Of a stretch of 64,000 nt of DNA, positions 11,401-23,606 are shown piece by piece. Source of the DNA: Anaeramoeba flamelloides (taxonomy: Eukaryota > Metamonada > Anaeramoebidae). The stretch's first letter is position 1; every line of letters begins with the position of its first letter. A program made the translations under genes and the position numbers. The notes below the pieces were generated by a model. The model had not been told where the DNA came from. It did no database searches and saw only the letters and a program-made list of their open reading frames with translations. The stretch is from assembly GCA_027625915.1 (NCBI GenBank), contig JANTQA010000023.1, positions 22,506,001-22,570,000 on the forward strand, read 5' to 3'.

Positions 11401-13425
11401 AGGTTTTATACAAAAAAAAAAATCTTCTGTTAATTTTGAAAAATTTATTATATAAGTATGTGTGTACTATTTCCTCAAAAATTGTATTCTAATTGTTTAA
11501 AATGAATATTTAAAAATACTCAAAAGGGTAGAGGAGTAAATAACCCATGTTTTTTCTTTACTGGATTAGGAAGGTTTAACTCTATTTTTTTTTTGTTTGG
11601 CTATGGCACTTGAAGATAGTAAAACACATATTTACATACTTTGTTCAGATTTAAATCAACTTTTAAGGTTAGATCTTTGATTGATGTCTATGGTTCAAAA
11701 ATATTAAATTCTTTTGTTATAATCACAAAATTTATGAGCCAAGCCTAATTATTTTAATTCAAAGTTCAAAATAAGATCTTTTTCTGATTTATTTGGTATC
11801 AAACAATTATTTTTTAACAATTCAATTTCTTCATTATTCCTTTTTAAATTTTATTTAAAGATCCTGTTTGTCTTATTTATAGGTTGTTTTAACACTTAAT
11901 TTATTTCTTTTATTTCTACTCTTAGTTAATATTTTTTACATGAGTTTATTTTTCGTCAATGGTAAAAATAAAAACTATTGGCTAGTTATCCTAAAATTAA
12001 CTATTTTTTGATTTTTTTTATTTCAAAGGTTAACTCATTTATATATATATAATAACCTTAATTCTGGTAATTTTTTGTTTTTAATTTACAAAACCTAATT
12101 GTAACATCAATATATTTCCAATATTTCTGAAATTATTTGTTTGAAAAATCTTTTGGTTAATTATTTAATTATTTAATTTTTTGGCTATTAATCTACAACT
12201 GGAGAGAAATTTTTGAAATATATTTTAAATCTTTAAAGTCTGAACATTGACTACCCAACCTTTAAATAGGTCAAAAAATGTAGACTTATTTCTAAAATTG
12301 TTGGGATTGTTATAAATAGAAAGGATCTTTTTAAATTGACGAGATCAATAAATAGTACTATTTAACTAATTTATTTTTTGAGACATTTGAACAATGGATC
12401 ACTAATCTGATTGATTCCCAATATCAACATACTTTAATTTGTGACGTATATGAGGAATACACTTTTCCCTTCAAGGAATTATCCAATCAGAAACACACAA
12501 GAATTTTTAAATATTTATATTTGTGAGAGCTGCCTTGAAACAGATCTTTGAACAATCAAAAAACAACTGTTTCAAGTAGAAAACACCTGAAGATCCCACA
12601 GTCACCTCTTTAATAAGAGAAAATTTATCAATTAATTTTTTGCAAAAGATTTATTTTTCAAAAAAATAATTAAAAAAAATTTACTTTATTTATTATCTTA
12701 AATTGAGTACATGTCTCATTTTTTGAAGAATAATTTTGTCTTTGAAGACTTTACAACAATGTAATTTGATTTTTGAGGGACCATTTCAAAAGCACAGAAT
12801 AAAACTATTAATTAATTTAAAATTTCATTTCGCTATTTAAATCAAAAAAGAAATTTCAATAAAGAAAAGCTAATCAACTAAAAGTGGTTATCTGATTTCT
12901 TAAATTTTTGTTAGTCTCTATTATTAAACAGTAAAAGAAAAATCGGTTCTCTTTTTCGGCATTAAACTTCTTTGAGATTTTGAAAAGGTATTTTCCGTAC
13001 ATTGAGAAGAAAATCAAATTTTTAGTTTTTAATTTGTAATCTAAATCTAATCAACCAAAAGTTGAAATGATCTTTATTAGTTGTGTGCTGTTTTCAAATT
13101 TAAAAGTAAGAAATGGCAATCTTAAAAAAAAATGATACCTTCTCTTTTCCAAGTAATTTTTAAAAATATTGAGCAAAGTTTCGAGAAAAGAAGACAAAAT
13201 AAAATAAAACAACATGAAAACAGTTTACTAATTCCTAATGAAAGAAATAAGAAAAAAAAATTGCAAGTAAATTGTGAATTGATTAAGATATTTTTTTCTT
13301 GAGATACTAGGAAAGGTTAACATCCAAAAAAATCACCAGACAAAACAAAATACTCAAAAAATTGAGATTTCTAATCATAAACAGGAAACAAAATAATCAA
13401 GATTTATTTTTTAAAATTTACTAAA

Positions 13426-16400
13426 ATGACTGAAAATTTCTCTTCAAACAAAAATCCTAATGATCTTTTTGAAATTGTCGACAAATTAGGAGAAGGATCA
13501 TACGGTACAATTTCTTCTTTGAAAAGTTCTTTTTTTCTCTAAACTAGCCTTCTTCTGGATTTTCATCTTTTTTGAAAACTTTAACCTTAAAGGAAGTGTC
13601 CACCAGGCGATAACAAAAACAGGCCAAATTGTGGCAATTAAAAAAGTCCCAATTGAAGAAGACATTGATTCAATAATCAAAGAGATCTCTATTATGAAAC
13701 AATGCGATCACCATCGCCTTGTCAAATATTATGATTCTTATTTTTTAGACAATGAGCTTTGGGTATTTGAATTTTTTTTTTTTTTTGTTTCTTCACAACA
13801 AAATTAAAAATTACTTTTGATTTTTTTTTAATTTTTTTTTCAATCACTAACCCTACTCACCAACCCCTTTGTAAAAAACTTTTGTTGTATTTTTTTTTTC
13901 TTTATTTAAAAATAAGATTGTTATGGAGTATTGTGGTGGTGGATCTGTTTCAGATATGATTGAATTTTGTCAAGTCACTTTTAATGAAGATCAAATAGCG
14001 TCTATTGTCAAACCAATCCTTGAGGGGCTTGTTTATTTCCATTCTCAAAAAAAAATCCATCGGGACATTAAAGCAGGCAATGTACTTTTAACAGACAGTG
14101 GTGAAGCTAAATTATGTACAATATTCTTTTTTCTTTTTCTTTTTTGATTTCTCCTTTTTTTTTTTTTTATAACAAATTATCGATTTTTTCACTATTGGGA
14201 TTGAAAAACAGGGTCAAAAATAATACACCAATTTTAAACAAGAGAAGAATTAAAGTTTTCAAAAAATGTTGCCCAAACTGTTTGATTTACTTTTTTAAGT
14301 AATCTAAGTAACACTTTTGAAAACTTTTGTTACTCACTTTTTGACAAACCACTCAATTCAAAATTTCTTTTTTCAAGATCTACCCAATCCTCTTTGAACC
14401 AGCGAAACTCTACTAACCAAATTACACCTAAATTTCACAAGATCGACATCTTTCAATCAGTGTGTTTGAACCTTTTTTTTAATTTTTTTTTCATTTAATC
14501 ATTTTATTTTGATTTACCAAAATTGTCAAAAGATGGTAAAAGTAGAATCACACGCCCGAGGTTTTGGCTAACAATACTACTGATAATTAAAATCTGCTTC
14601 TCAAAACAATTTATCATTTCTAGAAATTATTCAATGTAATGAAAAACAATTTTATTTTCAATTAACAGTTGTGAAAAAAAAGTGAAACACCATTTTTCAT
14701 TGGGAACATTAAGAGAATCACAGAAATCACAGAAATCACAGAAATCACAGAAACCTGAAAACGAAAAGTAAAATCAATAAAAAGAAGAAACCAATTAACT
14801 TCAAATAATAGTCCATTATACTGATAAATTCAAATAAATATCTGCAAATTTTTTCTTCATTTTCCATTTTACAAATTTTTTTACACAAGCTTTGAATAAA
14901 GTATTTTATTAGTTAAAATGTTAACAAAACTTTGTAAATTTGATTTCCCTTCAAAAGATTAATTCTCTTAACTTGTTTTAAAAGTTAAGTTGATAGATTC
15001 AAAAATGGAAATTGAACTAAAAAATGTATGAAATTTATTTTAATTTATCAGTATTATTTTCAATCAAACCAACAAATACAATTTAAGGACTATCTGAACA
15101 TTATGCTCTGTGGGAATTGAATAACAAGGAAGTAAATAAATTAAGACCTTTAAAATATAGTGAATTGAGGGAAAGTCAAAATATTGACATTTTTTAGCAA
15201 TTTAAGATTTTGACTAAAATCATTTATTGATCCAAAAACTTTTCGAAAAATCCCAACAAAGCAAGGCAAAAATAAAAAGCTATTTTTTTTGATATTGGGA
15301 AAATGTCACTTCACTTTCTTTTCAAATGGGTGGCTACACTCACCACCAACTCTAACATACTTCAATATAAAGTGGAGTGACATTTTCCCAATATCATTTT
15401 GCAAGTCGAAAATTTTGAGTGAAAAATTTTGGATTTGGAAAGTAAATTTTTTTTGCCTTCCTCAAAAAAAACCTAAATTTTACATTTTAACAAAGATCTA
15501 TTAACTCAACATTCTTTTGAGTTCATAATTCGTGTTGTGGGTATAAAAGTAATAGCCACTTGGAATAAAATTCGAATAATCCTTAAATCTACTTTCATAT
15601 CGAAATTGTTGGCGTGGTTTTAGAGATCTCAAAAATAGTCAATTTTTTGAACAAATTTTTAATAATAGATCAATCAAAGAAAAACTCCCTTCAAAAGATA
15701 GTATTAAAAAAACTGTTATTGTGTTGAATCCTTCATTTTGTCTTTATTTATTTATTTATTCTTTTTTTAATTGATCTTACTTTGGTTTTTCAGGTTCTAT
15801 TAATGTTACCAATTAAAAACCACGTTTCACTTTTTTTTCCATAATGGTAATTCAAATAAAATTCAAACAAAAAACGAATCAAAAGAAAGATTCAAAAAAT
15901 AATTTTCTTGTTTCATACATTTGTTTGATCCATAGATTTTAAAATAAATACTCAAATAACAATACCATTCCAATCAATCTTTGATTTAATATTTTATTTA
16001 GTTTTCACAAGCCGAGAAACCAAATGAAAAAGTAATTAATTCATCATGGTATTTGAAATTCAAATGGGATCAAATTTCAGATGGTTATCATATTTTCAAT
16101 AAGACTGAAATTTTGGTTTTAAATTTAGGTTTCATAGCCCACTTTCAACTCCCAATATAAAGAATAAAAAAGGACCAAATAAATAAACTGGAATCACAAA
16201 TTACAATCCATTTATTTGCAAGTTTCTTTGTTATAAAAGAAAGGCAATATTTAAAAATTTTTTCCCATTTATTATTCAAACAACAGTATTGTTTTATATA
16301 CAAACAACAATTTATTTTAGTTATTATTTTTTTGAAACAAAAGCTAAAAAAAATGATAAAAAATAAAGTTTTTTCTATTCATATTTATATTGGTTATTTC

Positions 16401-19400
16401 TAGAAAAAAGATCTTTATTTTATAATACTCTAATGATGATGAGTATTATTGAATTTTACTCTTTTTTTTTTGTTTTTTTGAGAAATAACTATTTGAGCCC
16501 TTGGAAATGGTGTCTTGATATTAAAAACAGAAGAGGCAGGGGAATAGCAGAAATGCGATTTTTCTCGAGATCTTAATTAACCAGTTATGTTTTTCTATCA
16601 AAAAAATAAATTTTAAAATGTGTTGTTATTAATGAGTGTTAGCTATTTTGAGAGTTTAAAGAGGGTGAAGAAAATAACTTTTTAAAAAGGTTGAAATTTA
16701 GAAACAATTACTTTTTGAGTTGAGAGTCTTTACTTTCAATACTTTTTTTTAGAAGAATTTAAAAATTCCCACAACTTTAATCGTCTAAAAAGAATGAAAA
16801 ACTACAAAGAATTTTTTTTTATTTTTTGTGTTTTTATTTTTTATCCTGAAAATCCGAATATTTCAACAAATAATAACTCACGCAATTTGACTCATTGTTT
16901 CGAAAACAAGCAATATATTTTTCTTGAGAGGGTGATATTTATAGTGCCCTCTCAAGAAAAATATATTGCTTATTTTCTCAGCTTTGTACAAATAACGACA
17001 GTTAACCAATTTTGAAACTAATTTATTGATATTCCATTGCTTATTTTGGTGCGAACCATTAATTTCCTATTTGTTAATATTCTATAGTTAAATTGTGATG
17101 TTTTGATTTAAAATTTTTTTTAAATCTGGAAAATTTGTTTGTAAAAGAGTTTTTCTATTAAAATAAAGAAAACATCTCCTTTTTAGGGGAGTAGGTACAT
17201 TTAACCAATTTTGAATGCCTCAGTTTATTCAGAACCGAATTATTAAAAACATTTTTTTAACAAAAACAATTAATGTTTTAATAAATATGGGAGTGGAATA
17301 TATAGGCATATTAATATAAACAATACACCAATTAAAAAAAAATGCAAATCAAAATAATTAAAAAAATTGAGCCTGAAAAAATTATAAAAAAACATTTAGT
17401 TCTTGATCTGATGTTAAACATTTGATACAATTACTTCTTCTTTATTTGGTTTTATTTTTAATTCTGAATGGAAAAACTTTTTTTTGTAAAATTTTAGAGA
17501 AACCAATTACTTGTAATTTCTAAAGAATTTTCCAAAATGAAATTTAATTCAAATTTTGATTAAATTCAGCAAATTTTGATTTGGTAAAGAAAACATGATA
17601 ATTTTTTAAACACCTCTTCAGAAAAATTGATTTATTTGATGTATTGGTTTTATTTTAGTATTATTTTTTTCTATCAATTTAAAAAACTCAAAATAATTCT
17701 GAATCTTACTTTGAATTTTTTAACCAAAATTTCTTTTTTCTATGAGTTATGACATTTTGTAGTTCTTTTGTAGTTCTTTTTTGATTCTGAGAATTCACCC
17801 CTTTTCCCATTAATCTTTGAAACATTATCCTTTGCTTTGGCTTGGTTTGGTATCAATTTTTGAAAAAAGAATTTTGAAAACAAATTTGTCAAAAACTGAT
17901 TTGATCAAAAAACAAAAAATAGTAATATACCGAACTATTCAATGTAACCCCTTATTTGGACTCATCTCAAATTAAGAAGATAAAGAAGAAATAACAAATT
18001 TTCCAAAATATACTCTGAAAATTAAATTTTTTTTTCATTCTTGATTTCAACAAATTTATTTGAAAAACTGATCTTTCTTGTTTAGTCTTCGAAAATAGAA
18101 TATTTGTATCAAAAAACACACTTCCTCGAGTCTATTTTTTTTTGGTTTACTTTTGGATTAATTTCTGACATTCATTTGAACATTTTTCTCGATTCAAAAT
18201 TCAAACAAAAACAAAAATGTAATCAAAAAAAAACCTTTTGTATGAAAAAATTTAAAATTGAGCAAGACATCCAATCAATAAATGAAGAATTTTATTCCAA
18301 TTTACCATAGTTTTTTTCACCACAACAATTAGAAAAAACCCAAGAATTTCCCAAACTGGAATGAAAGTGAAAAATTTTTTCTGTAAAACTTTTGATTTTT
18401 TTTTAGTAAAGATCATTTTTAATTGATCAGATAAATAAATAATAAACTTTGTTTCAGTCAAAGGTTACCAAAAAAAGCATTTTTTTCAAATCTCAATTAT
18501 TTTTTATAATTGGCCTTTGAAAAATAAATAAGAATTAAGAAGAATAATAAACATCAAAGAATAGTTGATACCCGTCTGAAATAAAACTAAAAAATCAATA
18601 GCTTTTCTTAAAAAAAAAGAAAAACCCAAATTCTTAGGGCTCCTATTGAGAAAAACAACATTTTTCAATTTGATCTTCTATTGGAAGATCCAAATAAAAT
18701 TCCAATCGAAACCAATATTATTTCTCTACAACCATTTTTACTATTTCAGTAACCTTAGAATAACACATTTTTATCAAGTGACTATCGATCTTGCAATAAA
18801 AAAAAATTTTGCAAATGTATTAGGTTATCAAAAAACAATTGAAAAAAAAAAAAGAAAGCAAAATGAGAAAAAATGTGAAATTTCCAAAATTAATTTTTTT
18901 CTTATATCCATTTATTCAAACCCATTAAACACATGTAATTCACTCACAACAACTGGCCCCTTTTGACTGGAAAATGATTTACCATTGTAAGAATCAAAAT
19001 TCTAAAGAAATTCGAACAATGAAGCAATAATATGATTTACCTTCAATACCAACATACTTTAATTTTAGACCTCTACGTGGTAGTTACTAACTCATTAAAG
19101 GAAAATCAATCAAAAACCAAAAATATTTTTTGTATTGTTTGAAAAACTTTTTGATAACAAGTATTTTTAAATAGCTTTAAAAATGGAATTTATTATTATT
19201 ATTATTTTTATAAACAGAGATCGGAATTTTTTGATTTTATTAAAAAAATAAAAAAAAAAATTAAATAAAACAAAACAAAAGCACAGTTACATAGAAAAAT
19301 ATTTTCACTTCTTTTTCCTTATTTTTCTTTTATAAATAGAGTTTTTCAAAGAAATAGATTGAAATTTGTGATCTCTATTTGAACATTGAAAATGAAAATG

Positions 19401-21148
19401 CAATGAAAAATTTTTCCCTTTTATTTTTCAATTACCAGTAAATAAAAATTTGATAAAAATAAAATTAAAGCTTAGTTACAAGATTTTAAAATGTTTATTT
19501 CTGGGGAACAATGTCTTTCTGAAAAGGAAATTACAATAAAAAACCGGAAAAATTTAATTAATTTTGGTTTTTTTCCATTTTACTTAATTTTGTTTTAAAA
19601 AAAAATTCTTGTTCCTAATTCGACTTTTGTAAATTCAATTTAAAAACAGAAAACCTTTTAAAAACAATTCAACTCGACAACAAAAATTTTTTACCTTCAA
19701 ATAAAAAAAAAAAAATTATTAACAATTATATTCTTGAATTTAAACATAACCTAAAGGCGATTTTGGTGTATCAGGACAATTAAGTGATAACATGGCAAAA
19801 AGAAAAACTGTGATTGGTACACCTTATTGGATGGCACCAGAAATTATTCAGGAAGTTGGATATGATTACAAAGTTGACATTTGGTCTTTAGGAATCACGA
19901 TTTTAGAATTGGCAGAAGGCCAGCCACCACTTAGTGAAATCCATCCATTAAGGGCAATTTTTTTAATTCCAAATAACCCTTCCCCAACATTCCAAAATCA
20001 AAACAAATGGTCAAAAAACTGTGTAGATTTCCTCTCAAAATGCCTTCAAAAAGACCCAAACGAACGATGGAAAGCTACAGAATTATTAAAAGTAAGCATT
20101 GCCATTCTCTCTTTTTATTCTCTTTCTTTTTAATTTTTCATTTTAAATTTAACATGATTACATTGACTTATTCCAATTTTTATGATTTTATTATATTCCA
20201 ATTTCAATTATTTTGTTATTTCAATTTTTATTATTTACTTTCATTTCAATTTCTATGTTTTACTTATATTTCAAAGCATCCTTTCATTGTGAATGCAAAA
20301 AGTACCAAAAAAACATTGGCAGCATTAATTGAAAAAACAAAAATTTCCAAACAGGAAACTGATAAATGGGGGAACGAATCTTCTTCCACAGATAACGATT
20401 CAAGTTATACCTCCTCAGAAATATCTTCAAGTACTGCTTCATCATCGACTACGTCTTCGTCATCGTCATCTTCTTCAAATGTAGGTCTTTCGAATATATA
20501 ATTTTAAATTTGTTTCTTAAAAATATGATCCATTCTCGAATCCCCTATAATTATATCTTTCTAATTACATCATTTTTTTTTTTTTTATTTATTATTTTTT
20601 TTTTTATTTTGAAAATTAGAGTTCAAGAAGTGACTCAGAATCAAATGAAGACAAAAGTTCATCATCAGAAAATTCAGTTATTGAGCCCCAATCAAAATCA
20701 AATTCTGAAGAATCAAAAAAAGAATCAGGAACTGGAACTACAAAAGCACGAAACAATTCTGCCAAAAATGAGGAAAGATCGACTTTCCTAGATTTTGTTA
20801 AAACTGAAAAAAATGAACAAACTATTGATAAAGATCAACAGCTTAAAAATGTTAGTTTTATTCATTTCTATTCGAAAAAAAAAAAAAAATATCAATATAT
20901 ACTAATAATAATTATTTTTTTCATATATTTATTCAATATGAAATATTTTATGTTTCAATTAATTTTAATAGTATGAAAATTTAGGTCTACGGCAACTTGA
21001 TGGGTTAATTAAAGTGCTTACCACAACCTGGGAAAATGAAGTCAAACAAATAAATGAAAAATATGAAAAGCAAATTGCCACAATTAAGAAAATTGCACAA
21101 AAAAAAAAGAAAAAGAAAATGAAAAAAAAAAAAAAAGAAATAATTTAA
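13426..21148 (+). CDS. MST: MST/Hippo-like STE20-family kinase with SARAH domain (7 exons)
   Basis: Exons are 13426-13504, 13593-13762, 13917-14115, 19757-20091, 20277-20480, 20620-20850 and 20972-21148, joined at GT-AG sites to give 464 residues (human MST1/2 are about 490). The kinase domain occupies about residues 18-270: G-loop GEGSYGSV, VAIKK lysine, MEYCGGGSVSDMI, catalytic HRDIKAGNV, DFGVSGQL, activation loop KRKTVIGTPYWMAPE with the MST phospho-Thr equivalent, DIWSLGIT, and HPLRAIFLIPNNPSPTF, which is very close to MST. A Ser/Asp-rich linker follows. The C-terminus (about residues 407-450) matches a SARAH helical dimerisation domain: LDGLIKVLTTTWENEVKQI and NEKYEKQIATIKKIAQ, then a Lys run ending EII. 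Kinase plus SARAH defines the Hippo core kinase, which acts upstream of LATS/NDR with MOB and SAV. All catalytic residues are present. Intron lengths are 88, 154, 5641, 185, 139 and 121 nt. Confidence 0.93.
14714..14756 (+). repeat. 9-nt tandem repeat (ATCACAGAA)n
   Basis: About four and a half units of ATCACAGAA lie just inside the left end of the 1.18-kb element. Confidence 0.85.
15290..15396. repeat. Hairpin with about 27-bp arms
   Basis: GATATTGGGAAAATGTCACT at 15291 and its complement at about 15376-15395 form a stem of about 27 bp with one mismatch and a loop of about 50 nt. It is inside the 1.18-kb intronic element. Confidence 0.85.
16047..16285. mobile_element. MITE family E copy 1
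   Basis: It begins TGGTATTTGAAATTCAAATGGGAT and ends with the inverse type TTTCCCATTTATTATTCAAACAACA. The same ends occur at 62898-63146 and, in a shorter form, at 44111-44275. Inner sequence (AATCACAAATTACAATCC, ATTTGCAAGTTTCTTTGTTA) resembles the 62898 copy. The target duplication is unclear. Confidence 0.65.
16903..16976. repeat. Perfect 25-bp hairpin
   Basis: The arms 16908-16932 and 16947-16971 are exact reverse complements (left arm starts AAGCAATATATTTTTCTTGA). They enclose a 14-nt loop. Pairing continues outward through GAAAAC/ATTTTC with one mismatch, giving about 31 bp. It lies within the giant kinase intron. Confidence 0.95.
18104..19000 (+). pseudogene. Possible coding relic inside the giant intron
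   Basis: The open frame 18104-18310 reads FTFGLISDIHLNIFLDS and goes on through KIEQDIQSINEEFYSN, a stop, then FFSPQQLEKTQEFPKLE. A second open frame, 18646-18966, follows. The SDIHLN string resembles the first metal-binding motif of calcineurin-like phosphoesterases (TMEM62-type proteins have SDIHIS), but no GD or GNHD motif was found nearby. It could be a dead gene copy or chance. Confidence 0.25.
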
Positions 21149-21432
21149 TCAAATTATTTGTATATATACACAAATATTTATATACATATTTTAACCCATA
21201 CACTTTCCACTCTATGTATGTATAGATGTATGTGTGTTTATGTAGGTATGTATAAATAAAATCTCCAAAACCGACCACAATTTTTACAACATTTCATAAG
21301 CTAATTCATTAAAAATCATATTAACATTTTGTGTCCTAAACCAAAAAATTGTTAATTTTTTGATTTTTGATTGTTTTATATTTGATTGGTTCTCTTATGA
21401 TCCGAAAGAAGATCAGCAGAGATCGCAATACA

Positions 21433-21458
21433 ATATATATATATATATATATATATAT
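21433..21458. repeat. (AT)n microsatellite
   Basis: Thirteen AT units downstream of the kinase stop codon. Confidence 0.95.
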
Positions 21459-22697
21459 TAAATAAAAATCATTTTTTTATTTTTTATAAAAATATTTATT
21501 CAAATTATTTTGCAATTAGCTTTTTTTTTTTTTTATTTTATAATTATAAAACAAGTGTTTTATCATGGAATTTTATTTCAATTCTTATTTATTTGTTTTT
21601 TTTTTTTTTTTATTAAATCACAAGAATTTTTTATAAATATCTACTATAATATTGCCGAAAAGAAAAATTAATATATTTATTCGAAAATTTTTGTCCATTT
21701 TGACAGAAACAAAGTTTATTGATATTCAATTATTACTATTTAAAAGGAGTTTATTTATTTTTTAATTAATCAAAATTTCAACACTTTTTGTCTTGACGTA
21801 CTTAGATATTAGGGAAATAATCAATATATTTTTTATTTGAAAAAAAAAAAGTTGATTATAGGTGGTTAAGTAGCGATACACGAATTATTATTTTTTGGAC
21901 TAATTAAGGTGTTTTAATAAATTAAAAATTTTGGATATTGATTATTGGATAATTCGGAGAGGTGGTTCAACAAAATTACCTCGGACCCCTAATAAAAAAA
22001 ATTTTTTATACTATCTATATAAACATTTTTATAACAAAATTTCCTTTTATGTGATGATTTTTACTATGTTTTTTGAAAAAAATTTTCTTTAAAAAGGCTT
22101 ATAACAAGTTACAAATTTTATAATACATTATATAAAAAATATTTATGTTATAAAATGAGTAATAATAATATTTTATAGCATTTTAAATATGAATAACATA
22201 TTTACAATGATTTATAACAAGTTATAAAAAACCTTTTTTATGAGGGTATTTACCTGAAACTCTAAAACTTGATTTTTGAGTTTTTTTTATCCTAGATATA
22301 ATATGGAAGATTAACCATCAAAAGATAGTTTTTCTTTAAAAAATGAAAAAAGAAAATTTTATTTTTAAATAAAGACAAAAAAAAAGAGAAAGAAAAAAAG
22401 AAATAAAAGAGATTAGGCTACATTGGTAATGGTTAATTGACCAAGAGCTCATAATTTGTTAAAGAGAGAGTTTTTAAGTGACTAACTTTGTGACTACTAA
22501 TTCAAATAGTAGTCAAAAGAATCTTTTAATTACAATCATTAGAAGTATTTTAAACCCAATTTAGTTTTCTGAAAAAAAAAGAGATTAAAAAAATATCATA
22601 AGTAATTAATTTTTTTTTAAAAATTTATGTTTTTTCCCCGGGTATTGAATTGGTTGTTGGTTCATTCCTTTTATGCCAATTAATTTAACTATTTGAA

Positions 22698-22957
22698 AAT
22701 GTCAAACATAACACCATTGTATCAACGTTTGCCTAGAAACCTTACATGTTAGAACTTGAGCCCAGAACACGGTATTGTTGCCACACTCACCAAAAGTTAA
22801 TCCTAGTTACAATGAGACAACATATCAGAAGATTCTAAATTATTATTACCAATTCTCTTCTTCAATAATTTGTAAACCAAATTCAAACTACATTGATTAT
22901 TTTTCTTCTTCTCTACTTTTTCATAATAATAATAATTTAAATGGGAACCCATTTTAG
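22698..22957 (+). pseudogene. Possible short coding relic, Asn-rich, unrecognised
   Basis: From an ATG at 22699 one frame reads MSNITPLYQRLPRNLTC, stop, then NLSPEHGIVATLTKS. An overlapping frame continues from 22775 with VNPSYNETTYQKI... to ...HNNNNLNGNPF and a stop at 22957. Base composition is less A/T-rich than the surroundings, like coding DNA. No family recognised. It could be a decayed gene start or a mis-read small gene. Confidence 0.25.
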
Positions 22958-23606
22958 ACCGAAAAAAGGAAACTCAAAATGTGTAAATCTAAAAAAATAA
23001 ATATTATTTCTTATTTATGTATTTATTTATTTACAGAAAGGAGTAATTAAAAAAAAATTTACCAAATAAAAAAAAAAAAAAGAGAAGAAGTTATAATTGA
23101 TTACCAATAAAAAAAAGAATATCATTTATATGACCAAATTAAAACTATTCACTATTGTTATGTTTTCCAGGATTTGAAAGAATTGAGAAAATTTCATTGA
23201 TTTTACTTAATTCCTTCTAATTCTTGGAAAATCGCTGTTAACTTTTTTTTTAATTTGAGAAATACAAAGAAAATTTCAGAAATTTTTTATTTTATTTTTC
23301 AAATTGAAAAAAAGGTAGGCACTTGATGGCACTCTACAAAATGTCTACAGAATTCAAACGAGGAGCAAAAACCCCACAGAAAGACTACACATAAAAATTT
23401 CCACAATCTGTGATTAATAATTGGTTTTTCACTGTCGTTACCTTATTTTTTACTTGCAAAGTATTTCGTAAAATCCTTGGTTTTACTCAACGCTTTTCAA
23501 TTAAAAAAAAACCTAGATACTACCTCTCAGAGTGAGATACTATTTACCCGAATTTATATAATTTTCACAATTTTAGGAAGTATTTAATATTGTCAATTTT
23601 TTATTA

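Larger units (their letters stand above)
7512..13425. other. 5.9-kb intergenic region between divergent ARL8 and MST-like genes
   Basis: ARL8 starts leftwards from 7511 and the kinase starts rightwards from 13426, so both promoters should lie here. I see no conserved coding sequence. Open frames such as 8829-9050, 9941-10141 and 10584-10766 (minus) lack motifs and have the composition of non-coding A/T-rich DNA. Three repeats are recognised: a MITE-B (9483-9940), a MITE-A (10251-10444) and repeat C (11095-11400). The rest is unexplained. Confidence 0.6.
14666..15847. mobile_element. 1.18-kb non-autonomous element with terminal inverted repeats and TAA flanks
   Basis: The left end CAGTTGTGAAAAAAAAGTG, continuing through CACCATTTTTCATTGGGAACATTAA, pairs with the right end (GTTACCAATTAAAAACCACG, then TTTCACTTTTTTTTCCATAATGG). 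The imperfect inverted repeat is about 45 bp. TAA flanks both ends (14663-14665 and 15848-15850). The inner block AATTGGGAACATTA is shared with MITE family B, so it is probably a related PIF/Harbinger-type element. No transposase is visible; the only notable open frame (15289-15504) runs through a hairpin. Confidence 0.7.
14116..19756 (+). other. Giant intron 3 of the MST-like kinase (5641 nt)
   Basis: The exon before it ends ...GEAKL plus T at 14115, with donor GTACAATATT. The acceptor ...AACCTAAAG is at 19756, and the next exon opens with GC GAT TTT GGT, giving the expected CDFGVSGQL. The next largest intron of this gene is 185 nt. The intron holds a 1182-bp inverted-repeat element (14666-15847), two strong hairpins (about 15290-15395 and 16903-16976), a 239-bp MITE (16047-16285), a 9-nt tandem array and a possible coding relic (about 18100-19000). 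No kinase-like exon sequence was seen inside it. Confidence 0.85.

Noticed and set aside
13498-13680. Minus-strand frame over kinase exons 1-2
   Set aside because: Antisense to conserved kinase sequence.
23319-23400. Short frame MALYKMSTEFKRGAKTPQKDYT in a less A/T-rich patch
   Set aside because: Only 22 codons, no family recognised and no partner exon seen; too short to call.
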